NCBI GenBank assembly: GCA_021927905.1
Contig: BLLK01000062.1
Span: 806,001 to 870,000 of the forward strand
DNA: 64,000 nucleotides
Direction of reading: 5' to 3'
Origin: Chaetoceros tenuissimus
Lineage: Eukaryota; Bacillariophyta; Thalassiosirophyceae; Chaetocerotales; Chaetocerotaceae
Below, piece after piece: positions 39,598-52,388 of this stretch (positions are counted from its first letter, which is position 1; each line of letters begins with the position of its first letter). Under the pieces are notes generated by a model, which was not told the DNA's origin, made no database searches, and saw nothing but the letters and a program-made list of their open reading frames with translations. The position numbers were made by a program, and so were the translations under genes.

Positions 39598-41516
39598 ATG
39601 ACCTCTAAAGAATGCCCCTACCTAGACACTGTCAACCGTGCAGCTCTGGACTTCGACTTCGAGCCGACGTGTTCAGAAACATTGACAACCGGAACTAACA
39701 TCTATGCATGTCTAGTTTGTGGTACTTTTTTTCGTGGAAGAGGGAAACAAACACCAGCCTATCTTCATAGTGTTAATGAAGGTCATTCTGTATTCCTGAA
39801 TTTGACCAGCGGTAAATTCTATTGCCTTCCTGATAACTATGAAATTGATGATCCCAGTTTGAAAGATGTGAAGGATGCATTTAGGCCTCTTTTTTCAAAA
39901 GAAGACATTGAGTCTCTAGACAAAGAAAAAACTCTTGGTCGAGATTTATTTGGTAGAAGATATTTAAGAGGCTTTGTTGGATTAAATAACTTGAATAAGA
40001 CCGATGGCATGAACGCAGTAATCCAAGCATTGGCTCATGTGAAACCTCTTCGAGATTTCTTTTTGAAATGCGGAAGTGGAGAATCTTTCGAAATCACTTT
40101 GAATATAGCTTCTAGTAAAAAGAAATTCACAAAGAAGCGAAAGGGGAGCGATGGAAAGAAAATCAGTGTTGATTCTTCAAACACAAAACAAACTAAAGTT
40201 ACGATTGATCCTAGCACATTCTCTCGTCTTGCGGATTGCTTTGGAGATATTGTTCGTAAAATATGGTCTAACAAAAGATTCAAATGCACTGTAGACCCCC
40301 ACCTACTTGTACAAGCTATTTCAGTGGCGTCTAATAAAAGATTCACTATTGGAAAACAGATTGACGCTGCTGAATTTATTGCATGGTTCCTCAATCAACT
40401 TCATTTAGGTATTGGTGGAGGCAGAAAAGCAGGTTCAAGTATTATCCATGCAATTTTTCAAGGCTCCATAGAAATAACAAGCAGACAGAAAAAGAATTTA
40501 GATGACACCATGAATGGTAAAGATATTGATGATAGACTTGGAAGTGATGATGAGGATGACATCCTTCAAAAAGAAGAAGCGAAGGCGCGGGAAAAGGAGT
40601 CCCAGACTGATGTAATAGAGGAGATCTCAACTACTACAAACTTTCTTCAACTTACTTTGGATATCCCTGAAAAGCCTTTATTGAAAGATGACAGTGGAGG
40701 ACTTGTAATTCCCCAAGAACCATTGGTAAGTAACGCTTCAATGTGTGAATCTTTTCCAATGTCATACTTGTATTCTAACTTCTGCCATATTTTTGTTTCA
40801 GGTAAACATTCTCAAAAAGTTTGACGGGGTCACGTTTAATGATGTTCTAGTTTCGCAGCCGAATGGTGTTGAGAAAGAGCAAAAGAGACGGTACAGAATT
40901 CAGAAGCTTCCTAATCATCTTATCCTTTGTTTATCTAGATTCAAACGGAATCTTTTCAACAACGAGAAAAATCAAACAATTGTACCCTTTCCAGTGAAGA
41001 ATTTTGACTTAACCAGATATGTATACTCAGATAATAAGCCTTCGATGAAAGCACCATCAGAAAAAGAGATCAGAAATATGAATGTAAGTTTCGTGAATGT
41101 GTATATAATATCTTTTCATCTTTGCCTATTTTGCCTAATGAAAAATCGTCAATCAGGTGAAAGAATTGAAAGAACTGCTTTCAACGTACGGGAGATCTGA
41201 CTTGGCTTCAGGTGTTGTGGAAAAAGATGAATTGGTAAATATGTGTATAGATTTCGTCTCGAAGAGTCTACCAGACATGTTATCCGAAAAATATGATCTT
41301 ATTGCCAACATCAGCCATGTCATCCAAGCTGAAGTGGGTAGAGAAGGAAAGTCAGACCCGCTAGAAGATGGATCTTATCGGTGTCACGTCCAACACAAAG
41401 CTACAAACCAGTGGTATGAGATGCAGGATTTACACATATCGGAGGTAATGCCGCAACAAATTGGAGTATCTGAGAGCTTTGTTCTCATCTTTGCTAAGAA
41501 GAATGCAGCTATTTGA
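39598..41516 (+). CDS. USP39/SAD1-like U4/U6.U5 tri-snRNP protein with a SAP-like insert
   Basis: Exons 39598-40725, 40802-41083 and 41157-41516, with introns of 76 and 73 bp, give 589 aa. The N-terminal zf-UBP domain has ACLVCGTFFRGRGKQTPA and HSVNEGHSVFLN. The ubiquitin-protease fold starts at GFVGLNNLNKTDGMNAVIQA, where the catalytic Cys of true USPs is missing, as in all USP39/Sad1 proteins. Later landmarks are RIQKLPNHLILCLSRFKRN and QWYEMQDLHISEVMPQQI. It is a non-catalytic splicing factor. Between FDLTRYV and YDLIANISHV is an extra segment of about 75 residues, including VKELKELLSTYGRSD and SGVVEKDELV, which resembles a SAP motif. Usual USP39 has only a short linker there. Confidence 0.92.
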
Positions 41517-42023
41517 GAAGTGGTAGTAGACATCTTTCAACAAACATTTTCAGGTGCATAGCCTAGTAGTAACTCAGAGTGAATGGAATTCCATTGGTTT
41601 GAAAAGGTATATTCACTTTTGAAACTCTTTTTAGAACTAAGCATTGGTACTTAGTACTTATGGTACTTATTGGTACTTTCTCTTATTTTGTGTTTGAAAA
41701 TGTTTCTGTGACATTCCATTTGTCGTAGTTTAAAGTAAATAACTAGAAGATTCGCCTTTTACATTTCATGTACGTACTACAGCAAGTATGAAAGATATGC
41801 ATGTTTCAGCAAATCATACCTAATAGTAGATACAACTACAACACTTCAATGCATCATTGCCAACAACTAGTTACCTCCAATACTTCACAACATTAAAACA
41901 AGCTCAACTTTCAGTAAAAAATATACATCTCGCTACAAAAGTTTACTTTACTGAATATTTGAAAGAAAGAGTGCGAAGGGGAATAGCATTCAAGCTAGAT
42001 ATTGTGTTTTGTTTCTAGAGGTA
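41517..42023. other. Intergenic and leader of the EP400-like gene
   Basis: 507 bp. GTACGTAC lies at 41770-41777. A strong polypyrimidine acceptor (TTTTGTTTCTAG, ending at about 42018) sits just before the ATG, so a 5' leader intron is likely, though its donor is not obvious. Confidence 0.4.
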
Positions 42024-45000
42024 ATGAGCCAACCTACCGAGACGACGGACGCTGGTGATCCAGTTTCAAAAAATGCTGATTCTAGTAGTAGTCAAGAAGC
42101 ACAAAAAGATATGAACCAAAACGATGAACGAAAGAAAAAGGCATTGGCAATCCTTCAACATAGAAAAATGTTGTTGGGGCGGTTGCAGTTATGTAAAAAA
42201 GCCACACAAACCAGGCTGAAGGAATACGAGAAACCTTCGAGTGCAAAAAAGGGTATGGATACTGAAACAAATGAATTGACTGCTTCTCGAAAAAGAACAT
42301 TCAAAAGTAAGGAAGAAGAAATAAAAACTTACAATGAGCTATCTGAATCTGCAATGAATTTTACAGTAAAGAAGGCACCTATCAAGCCTCCACCAGCTCC
42401 AACACCGCGCAACATATCGTTGAGGACTGGTTCAAGTGTTGGAAATAAAATGAAGGCAGCTGTGGCAACATTGACTACAAATGTAGGGTGGATATCAGAT
42501 GCGAGCTCATCGTCTTCCCAAGTTCAAAGAAATACCTCAATTTCACCAATAGCACCTGGATCCATTAATCCTGTTCAATCATCGATCACATCATCTTCAC
42601 AAAACCAAGGGGCAAGCTTGAAAGCTGATAATAAACCAATTGAACAGAAAATACAAATGAATGGAAAATCAGCGACAAAATCTATTTCTAATGGTGCACA
42701 ATTACCTTTATCACAAACTTTAGATGTTTTACCGATAAAACCAAATATAAATGTGAAAAAGGTTGATGTATCTGTTGGCAAACAAGCAAAAAAGAGATTA
42801 TCACACTCTGGAAAGAAGATCAACAAAAAGAGTAGTAAAAGTAGCTCGTCAAGTAACGAACCATTGCCCGTCACAAGCAAGCCGATTCACCAAATGGTTC
42901 AAAAATCAATACCTACTCTTATGATCGATGAAACTAGGTCATCAAGACCACCCATTATTTGCCCAGAGGCTGATAGACTTCGAAAAAAGCGACGTCTTCT
43001 GGTTCAAAAGTTAGATTCTTTGATTAAAAATACATACGCTGATGCCATGATTATCAAGCAATCCTCAGACGGCCGAAGTCTAAAACGATTACACTATGAT
43101 GATAATCCATATTCAAGTGCAAATAAGATAGCATGGCAGAGTTTTATGAAGGCCGATGAACCTCCTTGTATGTTACCAGAAAGACGAAAAACACAATGGG
43201 ATTATGTTTTGGAAGAAATGCGATGGTTATCAACTGATTTTATAGAAGAGAAGAAGTGGAAATTGTCAACAGCAAAAGTTGTAGCGACAAGTGTTCTCAA
43301 ACATAGGGCCGAGAAATTCAACCAAATAAAATCTTCACCAAAGAAGTCGATAAAATCATCAAGCATTGAGAAGAAGGAAATTTCTCAAATCAAAGAAGTT
43401 ACTATAGAAACAAAAAGTAGCAAAGAAGATGAGAGCATGGATGAGGAGTCTGATACTGAAAGTGTTACCGAGGAACGAATTTCGACACTTGAGTTTGTTG
43501 ATCCCACTGATGATGATCTTGAAAATGTGAAAAATATATCTAGTAAGATTGACAAGATGATAATTGATACTTGGATCATAAGGAGAAATGAAGATTCGTA
43601 TCAAAATAATGATGTCGCTTCTACTTCAAAGACAGGAAAGAATACTATGGAGTACAATTCTGATGAAAATGAATGTACAATGAAACAACTCACATTTATT
43701 GAAATGAAAGATGAAGTAGAGAAAATTCGTGATTATTCTAATCAATTGCACACTCAGGATGATATGAACGAGAAGATAATTGAATGTATTCAAGATGCAC
43801 AGGTTGAGGTTTATGATGACCAATTACAAGTTCTTCATCATACAATGTCATTATGGCAGGCATCGAAAGGATCGATTCTATCAGGGCCAATAGGATGTGG
43901 AAAGACTTTCATGACTAGTCTTTTGGCTTGGACACGTAGAAATGAAGGGGTCCAGATAGTGACATGCCCTTCGATAAGCGTGGTAAGTGTCCATCTTTCT
44001 TGTTTACTTTAATATTTTCGAATAGACGACTTATCTATTTCATAACAGTTTCGCTGGAGACGTGAATTAAACGGTTTCCCCGATCTCAATGTGGTTGTCG
44101 TTAAAAGTGAGGAAACTTTACATTCTTGTCTTGATTCGCAAGATCTTTCACAACTTGTAATAGTTTGCGATTTCACCACTTTTGGGGAATTTTGTAAAAG
44201 CGACAGAAGCACAAATTTCGCTTCTGTCTTTGTAGATTTAAGGTGCACGTCATTTCCTTCGTCCTCACTTACAAGTGACACTATTTCAAACAGGGGACAG
44301 AAACAGAGAATCATTGATCATGGCAAAACCACAATTGACAAGATTCATGGAAAAGAAATCTCTTCCACAGAATGGTGGGATCGACTTATTGCATCAGCTG
44401 TGTCGGTAGAAACTCGTTGCATTTTGGTCGAAACAAACTCTGTTTTTGAGGGTTTAGACTTTTCACACAAACCTCAAAATGTTGACAAAGATCAACAGAT
44501 TCCGGGTATTCTTTCAAGTAAGATAGCATTTCTACTCAAGCAAACTTTTTATTCAAAGAATCAGACCTTCAGCCGGCGTGCATTTTGGTGGGCAAGGAAA
44601 TACTTCATCTCAAACACAGACGATACAAATATTTTAAAAAGAGCAGAAAAAATTGAAGGAGCACAAAGTATTCTTCGACAATTTCTGAAAGATATCATGT
44701 ACAAACCTGATGTCGTAAAGGAAGAGACTGGTGAATCTCTTGCATCATGTGTACCAAAATGGACTATTCAACTTTGCCCTATGACAGAAATCCAGCGAAT
44801 CAATTACGAGCAAGAATGTTTCTTTGCAAGAGGAGCGTTTCAAAACGATGCCCTGAATCAAGGAACGTCATTTATTGCTTCAAAAGCATTGTTACGGCTC
44901 AGAAGACTCTGTTTTGGTTCTGATTTCACCGAAATCCTAAATGGAAGCCATAGTAGAGCGAGGATAAAAAACATTGGTAGAGAAATTGCAAGTTCATCTC

Positions 45001-48000
45001 AACCAAACGTAGAGAAAGCGAAATCGCTTTTAGATAGCTCTTCAAAACTTCGTCAACTTTTGACTATACTGTGTAAAGATTGTGGCTTTGATGTTCCTGT
45101 AAAGAATTACCTGTTGGGAAGTAAGACAACTCGAAGGGGGAGAAAGAGTTCAGCATCAAAGAGGAAGAAGGTGCTCATTCTAGCCTCTCTACCAGAGGTC
45201 TTGCTCCTTCTTTCAAGCTTCTTGAACGCACTTGGGATAACGCACAAATTATTGGCCCCACCTGTTCTGTCAAAACAGCAATCGCAAGAAGAAGATTCTT
45301 GTCAAAGACTTTGGATGGAAAACCAATTTTTTTTAGATTTGTACAATCATGACAGTGATGATCAGTCTCAAAAAAATACAGCATTTAGTTTGAATGTGCT
45401 AGTGTCATCTCCTAAAATGCTGGCCTCGACTTCTTTCGGTATGGGTGCATCCAATGCAGATGTCATTGTGTCTGTTGATGAAGATTGGAGTGGTAGTAGT
45501 GACCTTTCAGTATTTTCCATATTGAGAAAAAATGTGACACGAAATAGCCAAAAAGTGACTGGTAGAAAGTTCATCAAAATAGTTTCCGAAGATTCTTGTG
45601 AGCAAACTTTTTTGACACATGAAAAAAGTAGAGGAAAGAAGGCATTGCTCGCATTACCTTTTTTATCATCAACCCTTTTAAATACTTCATTCAACTTTGA
45701 AAACGGTGAGGTTCAGTGCGATTTTCCTGAGGTGGGATGGAAAATCTTCAGGCATGTTGGTCTCTCTCTCGATTCCATTTTTTGTGTTGAAGCACTAGAT
45801 CAGAATATATATGGACAACGCCTGATATTCTTAGCATCGCCAACAGAAACGAATGATGATTTCCAGCTAAGTTCTTTACCTCAAAGTTGGGAAAAGGCTG
45901 CTGTTTTGGATGAAGTGTCTGATGATGAAGAAGAAAATGACAAAAACTCTGAGAAATATAAATTTCTTCGCGAGGCTATTTTGAATGTAGAACAAAATGT
46001 ACCAATCAGTAGTATTGCGGCATCGTCTGTAGAATCTACAGGTTCCAAAGATCCATACTTACATTATTCATGCAATAATTCCATTGAATGTACTTTCCAG
46101 AATGATGCACTTCATACCGTTTCTCTTTATATTGGTTCACGAAGAAATACGATTGACAAAGACGAATCTAAAGCGAATGAGGATCTCAACCATGGTATTA
46201 CCCCGGAGGCGACTCCCGGGACGAGCGGTGTGAAAAAGGAAAAAGTCAAAGTACAGAAAGAGATGGAAGTATCTTCTGCAAAATCATTTTCTGATTGTAT
46301 TTCAGAGAAAATGCCATCTTCACTTTTATGGTACAAGAGCTCATCGATGAGTTCTAACAGAAGAGTAGACGGTGAAGCATCTGATTCCGTTGCCCCACAA
46401 CGTGTCAATGGGCATGTTCGATCGTATATGTCATCGAAGAAGACTTTTGATGGTAATCAAGGATGCGAATCCCTTGTTTATTTCCCTCCGATTATCCCTG
46501 GAGTTGTTGGATCGAGCAAGTCTCTCGAAACTGATATTTCTTCTATTGATAGAGATTTAGAGAATGCATCGGAGTCCAAGAAAAGAAAGCAGTCTGTCCC
46601 TCCTAGTCAAGGAAGTAGCAAGAAAATGCGAGGTTCAAATCCCACTACAGCCGAGCCTTTAGACTTTTCACCAAATTTGAACAATAATGGGGTTGGTCAA
46701 CCTTTACCTAATATTCCAGGGGACTTTCTTAATGATGTGGATTTCATGGATGATTCTAATGATTTGTTCGGTGGAGAGGATTTCTTTTCTGATTTAGGCA
46801 ATATCACGAAGGAAGATGAAATCTCCTCGCCGCCAAAACCTTGCGAAGAAGAGCAGGAAACTATTGAAACCATTGATGCTGTAGATGTTATAAAACCTAG
46901 TCTAGATGAAGATTTTGGAATCTTAGGTCCAGGGATAATGCCTCCACTTGAAGAATCTTCGATGGTTGCAATGAAAGAAGTCATTCATGGAAATTCGCAC
47001 TCTTACTGGTTGGACCCGTCCGAGCCGAAGTTATGTGATGATTTTTTATCTAGTGGGGGGTTATCTCTAGATTCTGCAATAATTCATGTCACGAAATCAA
47101 ATGCCAAGACTGGAAACGAAGGATCTGGATCACAGATTGGGCCACTTGTTCACGGTTCAAGTATGAATTCTGCTTCTATATTTAACAAAACCCCTTCGAT
47201 GACCGCTTTTATTGCACCTACGATGTCCACATCGGTCAATCAATCAATCTTACCATATAGCGCCCATCATGGTATATACCCTATCTTGATCCATCACCGT
47301 TTACAGGATGCTTTTGATCCATCTGCAAATCATATTGGCAATGGTGTGCTTTCGTCCAAGAACCAAAATTCTTTAGTATCTCAATTTTCAATCAGAGAAC
47401 TCGACAAGGACGAGCATACAGGCGATACAGCAAAATGCCTTGCAGAGGAACAACTGTCCATTTTTTTCTCGAAGTCATCACTATCAAATGGTGCAGATTT
47501 TGGCCCTTTTTCTGCAAATGTTTTACCGAACTTCTCTGTATGGGATGATTCTATATCTCAGGAAACCAAATCAGGAATTCAATTGCCAATGGGAGTCAAA
47601 TTACCCAAGTCTGTGGGCATGGTAAATGCCAAGGGAGAAGAATGGTCAACGGAAGAAGACACAACTTTGAAACATTTCGTTGTAGAGTTGCAGAAGAATT
47701 GGCATGCAATTAGCCAGGCCATCACCCATAAGTCACGTAATTCGGTCTGTCAAGATTGCTCGATGTCGCCAAACCCTATTCGATCTGCACGAGCCTGTAA
47801 AGAACGCTGGGATGTAATTAAAGCTTCGGATACTGTGGAAAATAAGTCTTTTGTCGAATCAAGAAAACCCGACAAAACTAAGCATGATTTTCCCGTTTTG
47901 CTCGATGCAAACAAAGCTACAAATTTTGCATTGTCATCTGATGCTTCTGCAAAGAACTCAACAAGATTTGCACTTAGATTCAAAAGGTTGAAGAATTCTC

Positions 48001-48470
48001 GAGAAAAAATTAATCTTGTTCCTTTGACTATTCCTGGTCATGCGGGAGCCATTGTTTCTTCACATAGCTCTCACTCCCAGTCTGTACAGGATGCCATTTC
48101 TCAGTCTGCTAGACCAAGTGGAATTGTACCACCTAGAGCTGAAATGTGGCCATTACAATTTTTAGATTTGACCGAAAAGCAGAAGCGGCAAGTAGAAGCA
48201 CAAAAGAAAGGATCACAAATAGTAGGAGGGGCAGGGATGCAACCTACTGCTGTTCCACCACATAATATGCCAGGTAGACATCCAACTAATCAGCCAATGC
48301 CAGTGGCAACAAATATTCCATCTCGACGTCCTCCACCTCAACAGCACCCTGTACCTCATACCCAAAATCAACAGGGGAATTACACTGCACCGGTTGGTGC
48401 AGTTCCACCACCAAGACAAACACAACCTCAACAGTCGACATCCCCACAAGGAACTTCTAATAATCGCTAA
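42024..48470 (+). CDS. EP400/EAF1-like chromatin scaffold: HSA, eroded SNF2 helicase, SANT
   Basis: Exons 42024-43982 and 44049-48470 with a 66-bp intron give 2126 aa. An HSA domain lies near 370-430 (RRKTQWDYVLEEMRWLSTDF), which in this family docks actin and actin-related proteins. A SNF2-like region follows. Walker A is intact at about 621-628 (SGPIGCGKTF). The motif II position near 713 reads VFVDLRCTSF rather than DEGH, and the C-terminal lobe near DADVIVSVDEDWSG lacks the QxxRxHRxGQ motif. A SANT/Myb domain lies near 1850-1905 (EEWSTEEDTTLKHFVVEL), and the tail is Pro/Gln-rich. HSA plus SNF2 plus SANT is the EP400/Domino plan; HSA plus SANT without ATPase is the Eaf1/Vid21 plan. This protein looks intermediate. 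The likely role is scaffold of a NuA4/TIP60-type acetyltransferase complex. Confidence 0.82.
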
Positions 48471-48555
48471 TAAATTTTCTGATGTATTACGAGTTGTATT
48501 GATAGCTCATTCAGTCAGTTCTGGACAAAATATTAAGCCAAGATATTTAGTAGTT

Positions 48556-49746
48556 TTAAAATATACCAAGTGCTGTAGTAATAGCAAATACGATGAACAA
48601 TGATCCTCCAATATATCCCACTGTCTTTTCAGATATGTATTTGGCAAGTGCACTTCCAGAAGCAACAGCAATTCCAGTTGCAAGGGCATGTGCCGCTATT
48701 CCTCCTGCAGCAACTGAAACTGGATTTTGTGCAGCACTCAACGCGATTGTTGAAATGAATGATCTATCACCAAACTCGGCAGCGAAGACTAGTCCAAATG
48801 TACTAAGAATTTTTCCCCTTTAGTTTGAAGTGAATAACATCAGTTCTTTTCTTCGTTGACATTCAATATAAAACAAATAACATTACACTCACCATGCTGT
48901 TTCTTGTGTGACAGTTTTACTCGATTCAACCTCTTCGACTGCTTCTTCGTATTCTTCGTCAACACCACTGTTATCACCATCTTCAATCTCACTGGCTTCC
49001 TTCAATGTTTTGACTCCAAAGAAAGCAAATGCAAGGACAGCTGCAATATCATCCAATGGAATTCCTTGACTGATACCAGGAGGTACAGCGTGGAAAATCT
49101 GGCCGATCAGAACTGAAATTACAGTCATTACAGCAAGTGCTCCAACAGATCCAACGAGTGACACAAATCTTCCAGCCTTCATTGCCAAAAGCCCTGCAAT
49201 GAAGAAAGTTTTATCTCCAATCTCCGACACAAATACAAGAGAAAATGCCTGATAAAATCCAGTTTCAACTATGCTGTCCATAAAAGTGGATGCAGAACTA
49301 ATCATTGCAGATGGTTCTCCCATAGCAAGAGCAGCCGAAGGGTTGAAAGCAGAAGCTGCAATCAATGCAGATGCTGCAGTCAATGACTTCTTATTGCTAC
49401 TTGCCCATTGTGTAATCGAAGAAAATGAAAATGTATCTTCCTCAAAGTTATTCTCATCGAAATTATTTGATACAGCCCATGTCTTTGTGGAGATTGATGA
49501 TGACTGTGTCAAAGAGGGTTGAAGAACATGGGAACTTGCAATTGTACTGAGAGGGAGGCAATTTTATCGAAAGTAGAAAAGTGAGCATAAATTTTGATGT
49601 TGGATGCAAAATATGATCCTGCGTTTAGAGACCACTTGTATTATTTACGTGTCAGTGCAACATAAACATACTCACCTAAATGCTGCAGTTTGCATTGATA
49701 AGAGACAGAGCAAAGATGCACTGAGAATGGACTTGATTTGAACCAT
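48556..49746 (-). CDS. GDT1/TMEM165-family cation transporter, plastid type
   Basis: Exons 49676-49746, 48893-49546 and 48556-48802 (minus), with introns of 129 and 90 bp, give 323 aa. Exon 1 encodes a signal peptide ending QTAAF, the plastid cleavage motif, and was found by following the frame upstream of a region without an ATG. The family signature ExGD(K/R)(T/S) appears twice, as SEIGDKTFF (Glu132) and AEFGDRSF (Glu251), each in a three-helix unit. The central acidic loop is variable. Plant homologs PAM71 and CMT1 carry Mn2+ or Ca2+ across thylakoid and envelope membranes; Mn2+ supply to photosystem II is the likely role here. It is convergent with the EP400-like gene, only 85 bp away. 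Confidence 0.93.
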
Positions 49747-50118
49747 ATTGGGACGATATTTCTTAGAATATTATGGACCAGGAGACAAGTTCACACATCA
49801 ATTTACTTCAACAGAGATTGGATTTTTTCACTCCAATACAGAGCACAAAGAAACAATAGATTTGTGGCCAAATGCGTCAGAAGAACCCCTACCCAGCGTG
49901 GTTAAACGTAGAACATATCCTTTTGTCCCCCTTCTCTGTAGCGTCCTACATTCACACTTTGTTCTCCCAAGGTAAAGGAACATTAGTACATTAGTATTTA
50001 AGAAAAGGTAGATCTACATTGTATTGTACTTGCACCCCTCTCTTGATCGGATATAGAATAATACCCATACCCTACAATATATAATTTATTTTATGTAAGA
50101 GCCCCATTCATGTCATTT
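49747..50118. other. Intergenic, 372 bp
   Basis: GDT1 promoter and the 3' flank of the coiled-coil gene. A plus-strand open frame at 49748-49975 has no protein-like features. Confidence 0.45.
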
Positions 50119-51882
50119 TTAATTGTTTTTGTCGGAGGAATCTTGAATCTTACTAGCAGCATTGCGACCAAGAGCTGTCATGGCTTTCAAGGCTTCTGAG
50201 AGATCTTTCCCAGTTTCCTTGAGAGCTTTAGTTGCTTTTGTACCAGATTCGGTGTCTCTGATATCATTCTTGTTTTCAGTAGGTTCGTTGACTGTATCTA
50301 TTACAGCTTTGACTCCATATATGGCAGCCTTCGAAGAGTCTATCGCTGCATTGGAAAGGCCCTTCGCGACTAGTCTCAGCAATTCATACTCATTTTTCGA
50401 ATCAAAATCTTCCCTCAATCTAATACTCGTTGCCATTCGTTCCTCTTTTACTGCTGTTATCTTTTTTATCTCCAATCTAGTTGCAGCTGACCTAAGGTAT
50501 TCAGGAATCTCTTCGCCTAGAATGATAATTTTGTTAATGAATTCCTCATCAAACTTGCTCTTCAACTGATTTATCTTCTCATTTTCAGCTTCTGTCTTTA
50601 TTGCAGCATCATCCCACATTCTCTCAAGAGCTTCAAGCTTTGAAAAATCAAAATTTGTCTTTGCTACTCTATCTGATGCAATATCCACATATGTAATACT
50701 ACTGACTGCAGCCTCGATAGACTCTTTTCTGTTTTTTGTATCTACAAGAATCTTTTCTATGGTGTTTACAAAATCAACCAAGTCATTAAGTTGCGCGTTG
50801 TCGTACTCTGCAACAATGGTTTTTTGTTCTACTAAATCATCGAGCTGAAAAGCAAAGTTACCAGGTTTCAATTTGGATCGCACGGTCACCATCTCCGCTG
50901 TGATTTTCTCTTCGGCTAAAATGTCTTCCCTTTTGCTGCTGATTGTTTTTTCTAGTTGTGCTTTTAGAGCCAAAATCTCTTGTTCTCTCTGGATTTCAGT
51001 GCTTAGCTGAGTAGAAAGAAGATTTTGGATTCTTTCCATCTAAAATTGAAATAGTTGAGTTTGAGATTGATGCCAGATATACTTATTTCACATAGTACAT
51101 GTTTGAAAATATAGGAAACGTACCTCAGAGTCAAATTTCTTTTGGTATTCAACAAGTTTTTCATCAAGTTCAAATTCTAGCGTCTTGATTTGATCGGCTG
51201 CTCTGGCCTTGATACCGGCGATCTTCTCTGCAACCTTTTCTTTTTCGTAATTAGTTCTACTTAATCTCTTTTCATTCTTCGATCTACTTTCACGAAGCGC
51301 TTGTTTCGTATTTCTGTAATTGCGACTAACAAATATTCCTAAAGTTGACTTTGCTGCCGCTGCGATCGTCAAACTTGTTTCTTCGTCATTAGTCTTTTTA
51401 ACACTCTCTGCTGAAATATTTGCCATCATCGTATCAGGTGTAATTACAGTTTCAGATGTAACATTTTCTCTAACAGGTTCTTCTTTTACGGGAAATGGAT
51501 TGAATTTTTCCACTTCATCATTTTCATTCTTCTCTTCTTCTTTATGGGGAGGTACAGGCATCGGAGGTGTTGGTATCGAAGTTGTAGGAGATGATGGAGG
51601 CTCCTGGTAGTCTAATGGAGATGTTGGAGGAACAGGCACTCTCTCTTGAGGCTCAATCCCGAGATCAACTTTTGGTGGAAAGGATGGTGAAGCACCCTCC
51701 TCTACATTTTGTACTTTTGAATCATTTTCATTGTCTGGTTCCTGACTTCCAAGTGATTCAAGATATGATTTACCTATTTGTAGCGAGGTTAATCTCCGTG
51801 AGGAAAATGAACAAGGTGCAAAGGCATCTACTGAGAAGATTGAAGTAGCCAGTAGTGAGTAGGCAATACAAAAACGAGTCAT
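50119..51882 (-). CDS. Plastid-targeted coiled-coil protein of unknown function
   Basis: Exons 51124-51882 and 50119-51039 (minus) with an 84-bp intron give 559 aa. The signal peptide ends FSVDAFAPCSF, a clear plastid motif. A disordered Pro/Glu-rich stretch follows (IPTPPMPVPPHKEEEK). From about residue 200 to 360 there are long charged helices (EKVAEKIAGIKARAADQIKT, EIQREQEILALKAQLEK) predicted as coiled coil, then more helices ending in a polar tail. No enzyme motif is visible. Possible roles are structural, at plastid division, envelope or thylakoid, but none can be shown. The intron falls inside the coiled coil and keeps phase 0. Confidence 0.8.
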
Positions 51883-52388
51883 AAAACTACAATTTCTGCG
51901 ATACGCGAATGCTCTTTGGTTTAGAACGAGATTTTTATCGTTTATGTGAGTATGAAGTGAGTATCCACACCCTCAATACATACAATTGAATTGGATTTTT
52001 CTTTCTCTTTTTCGAGAAAGATCAAAACATCAAACATTCATACTTCCACACAAAACCTGTTTTCGGCGATATCATAGAAATCCTTACGTCATTCACTAGC
52101 CATTCAATTTCCATGCCACATATGGGAGCTTCTTTTAGTCGTAGAATGGCAACAAATAAACATGGATGGAATTCTTCACTCGTGACTGGAAGGACATTGT
52201 CGCAAAACCAACATTATCATCTACTTAGCTAGTGCATTTTTTCTGTTCGAACAACAACAGCAGCGATAACAGTATCGAGTATCGAGCATCGAGGGATGAT
52301 GTAATGAGGCTGTGGAATAGATAAACAGACAAAATACGATTTAGAACCTTGGAAATACTTCAATATTAAATAGCCTTTTGGAAAAGTT
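51883..52388. promoter_or_regulatory. Divergent promoter region, coiled-coil / dienelactone hydrolase
   Basis: 506 bp between two starts. A short direct repeat, GTATCGAGTATCGAGCATCGAG, lies at about 52270-52292. Nothing else named. Confidence 0.35.

Noticed and set aside
39598-41516. Active deubiquitinase
   Set aside because: The position of the catalytic Cys reads NKTDGMN, so this is the inactive USP39/Sad1 type.
49748-49975. Plus-strand frame opposite the GDT1 upstream region
   Set aside because: It lacks any protein signature and sits in promoter sequence next to the minus-strand first exon of GDT1.
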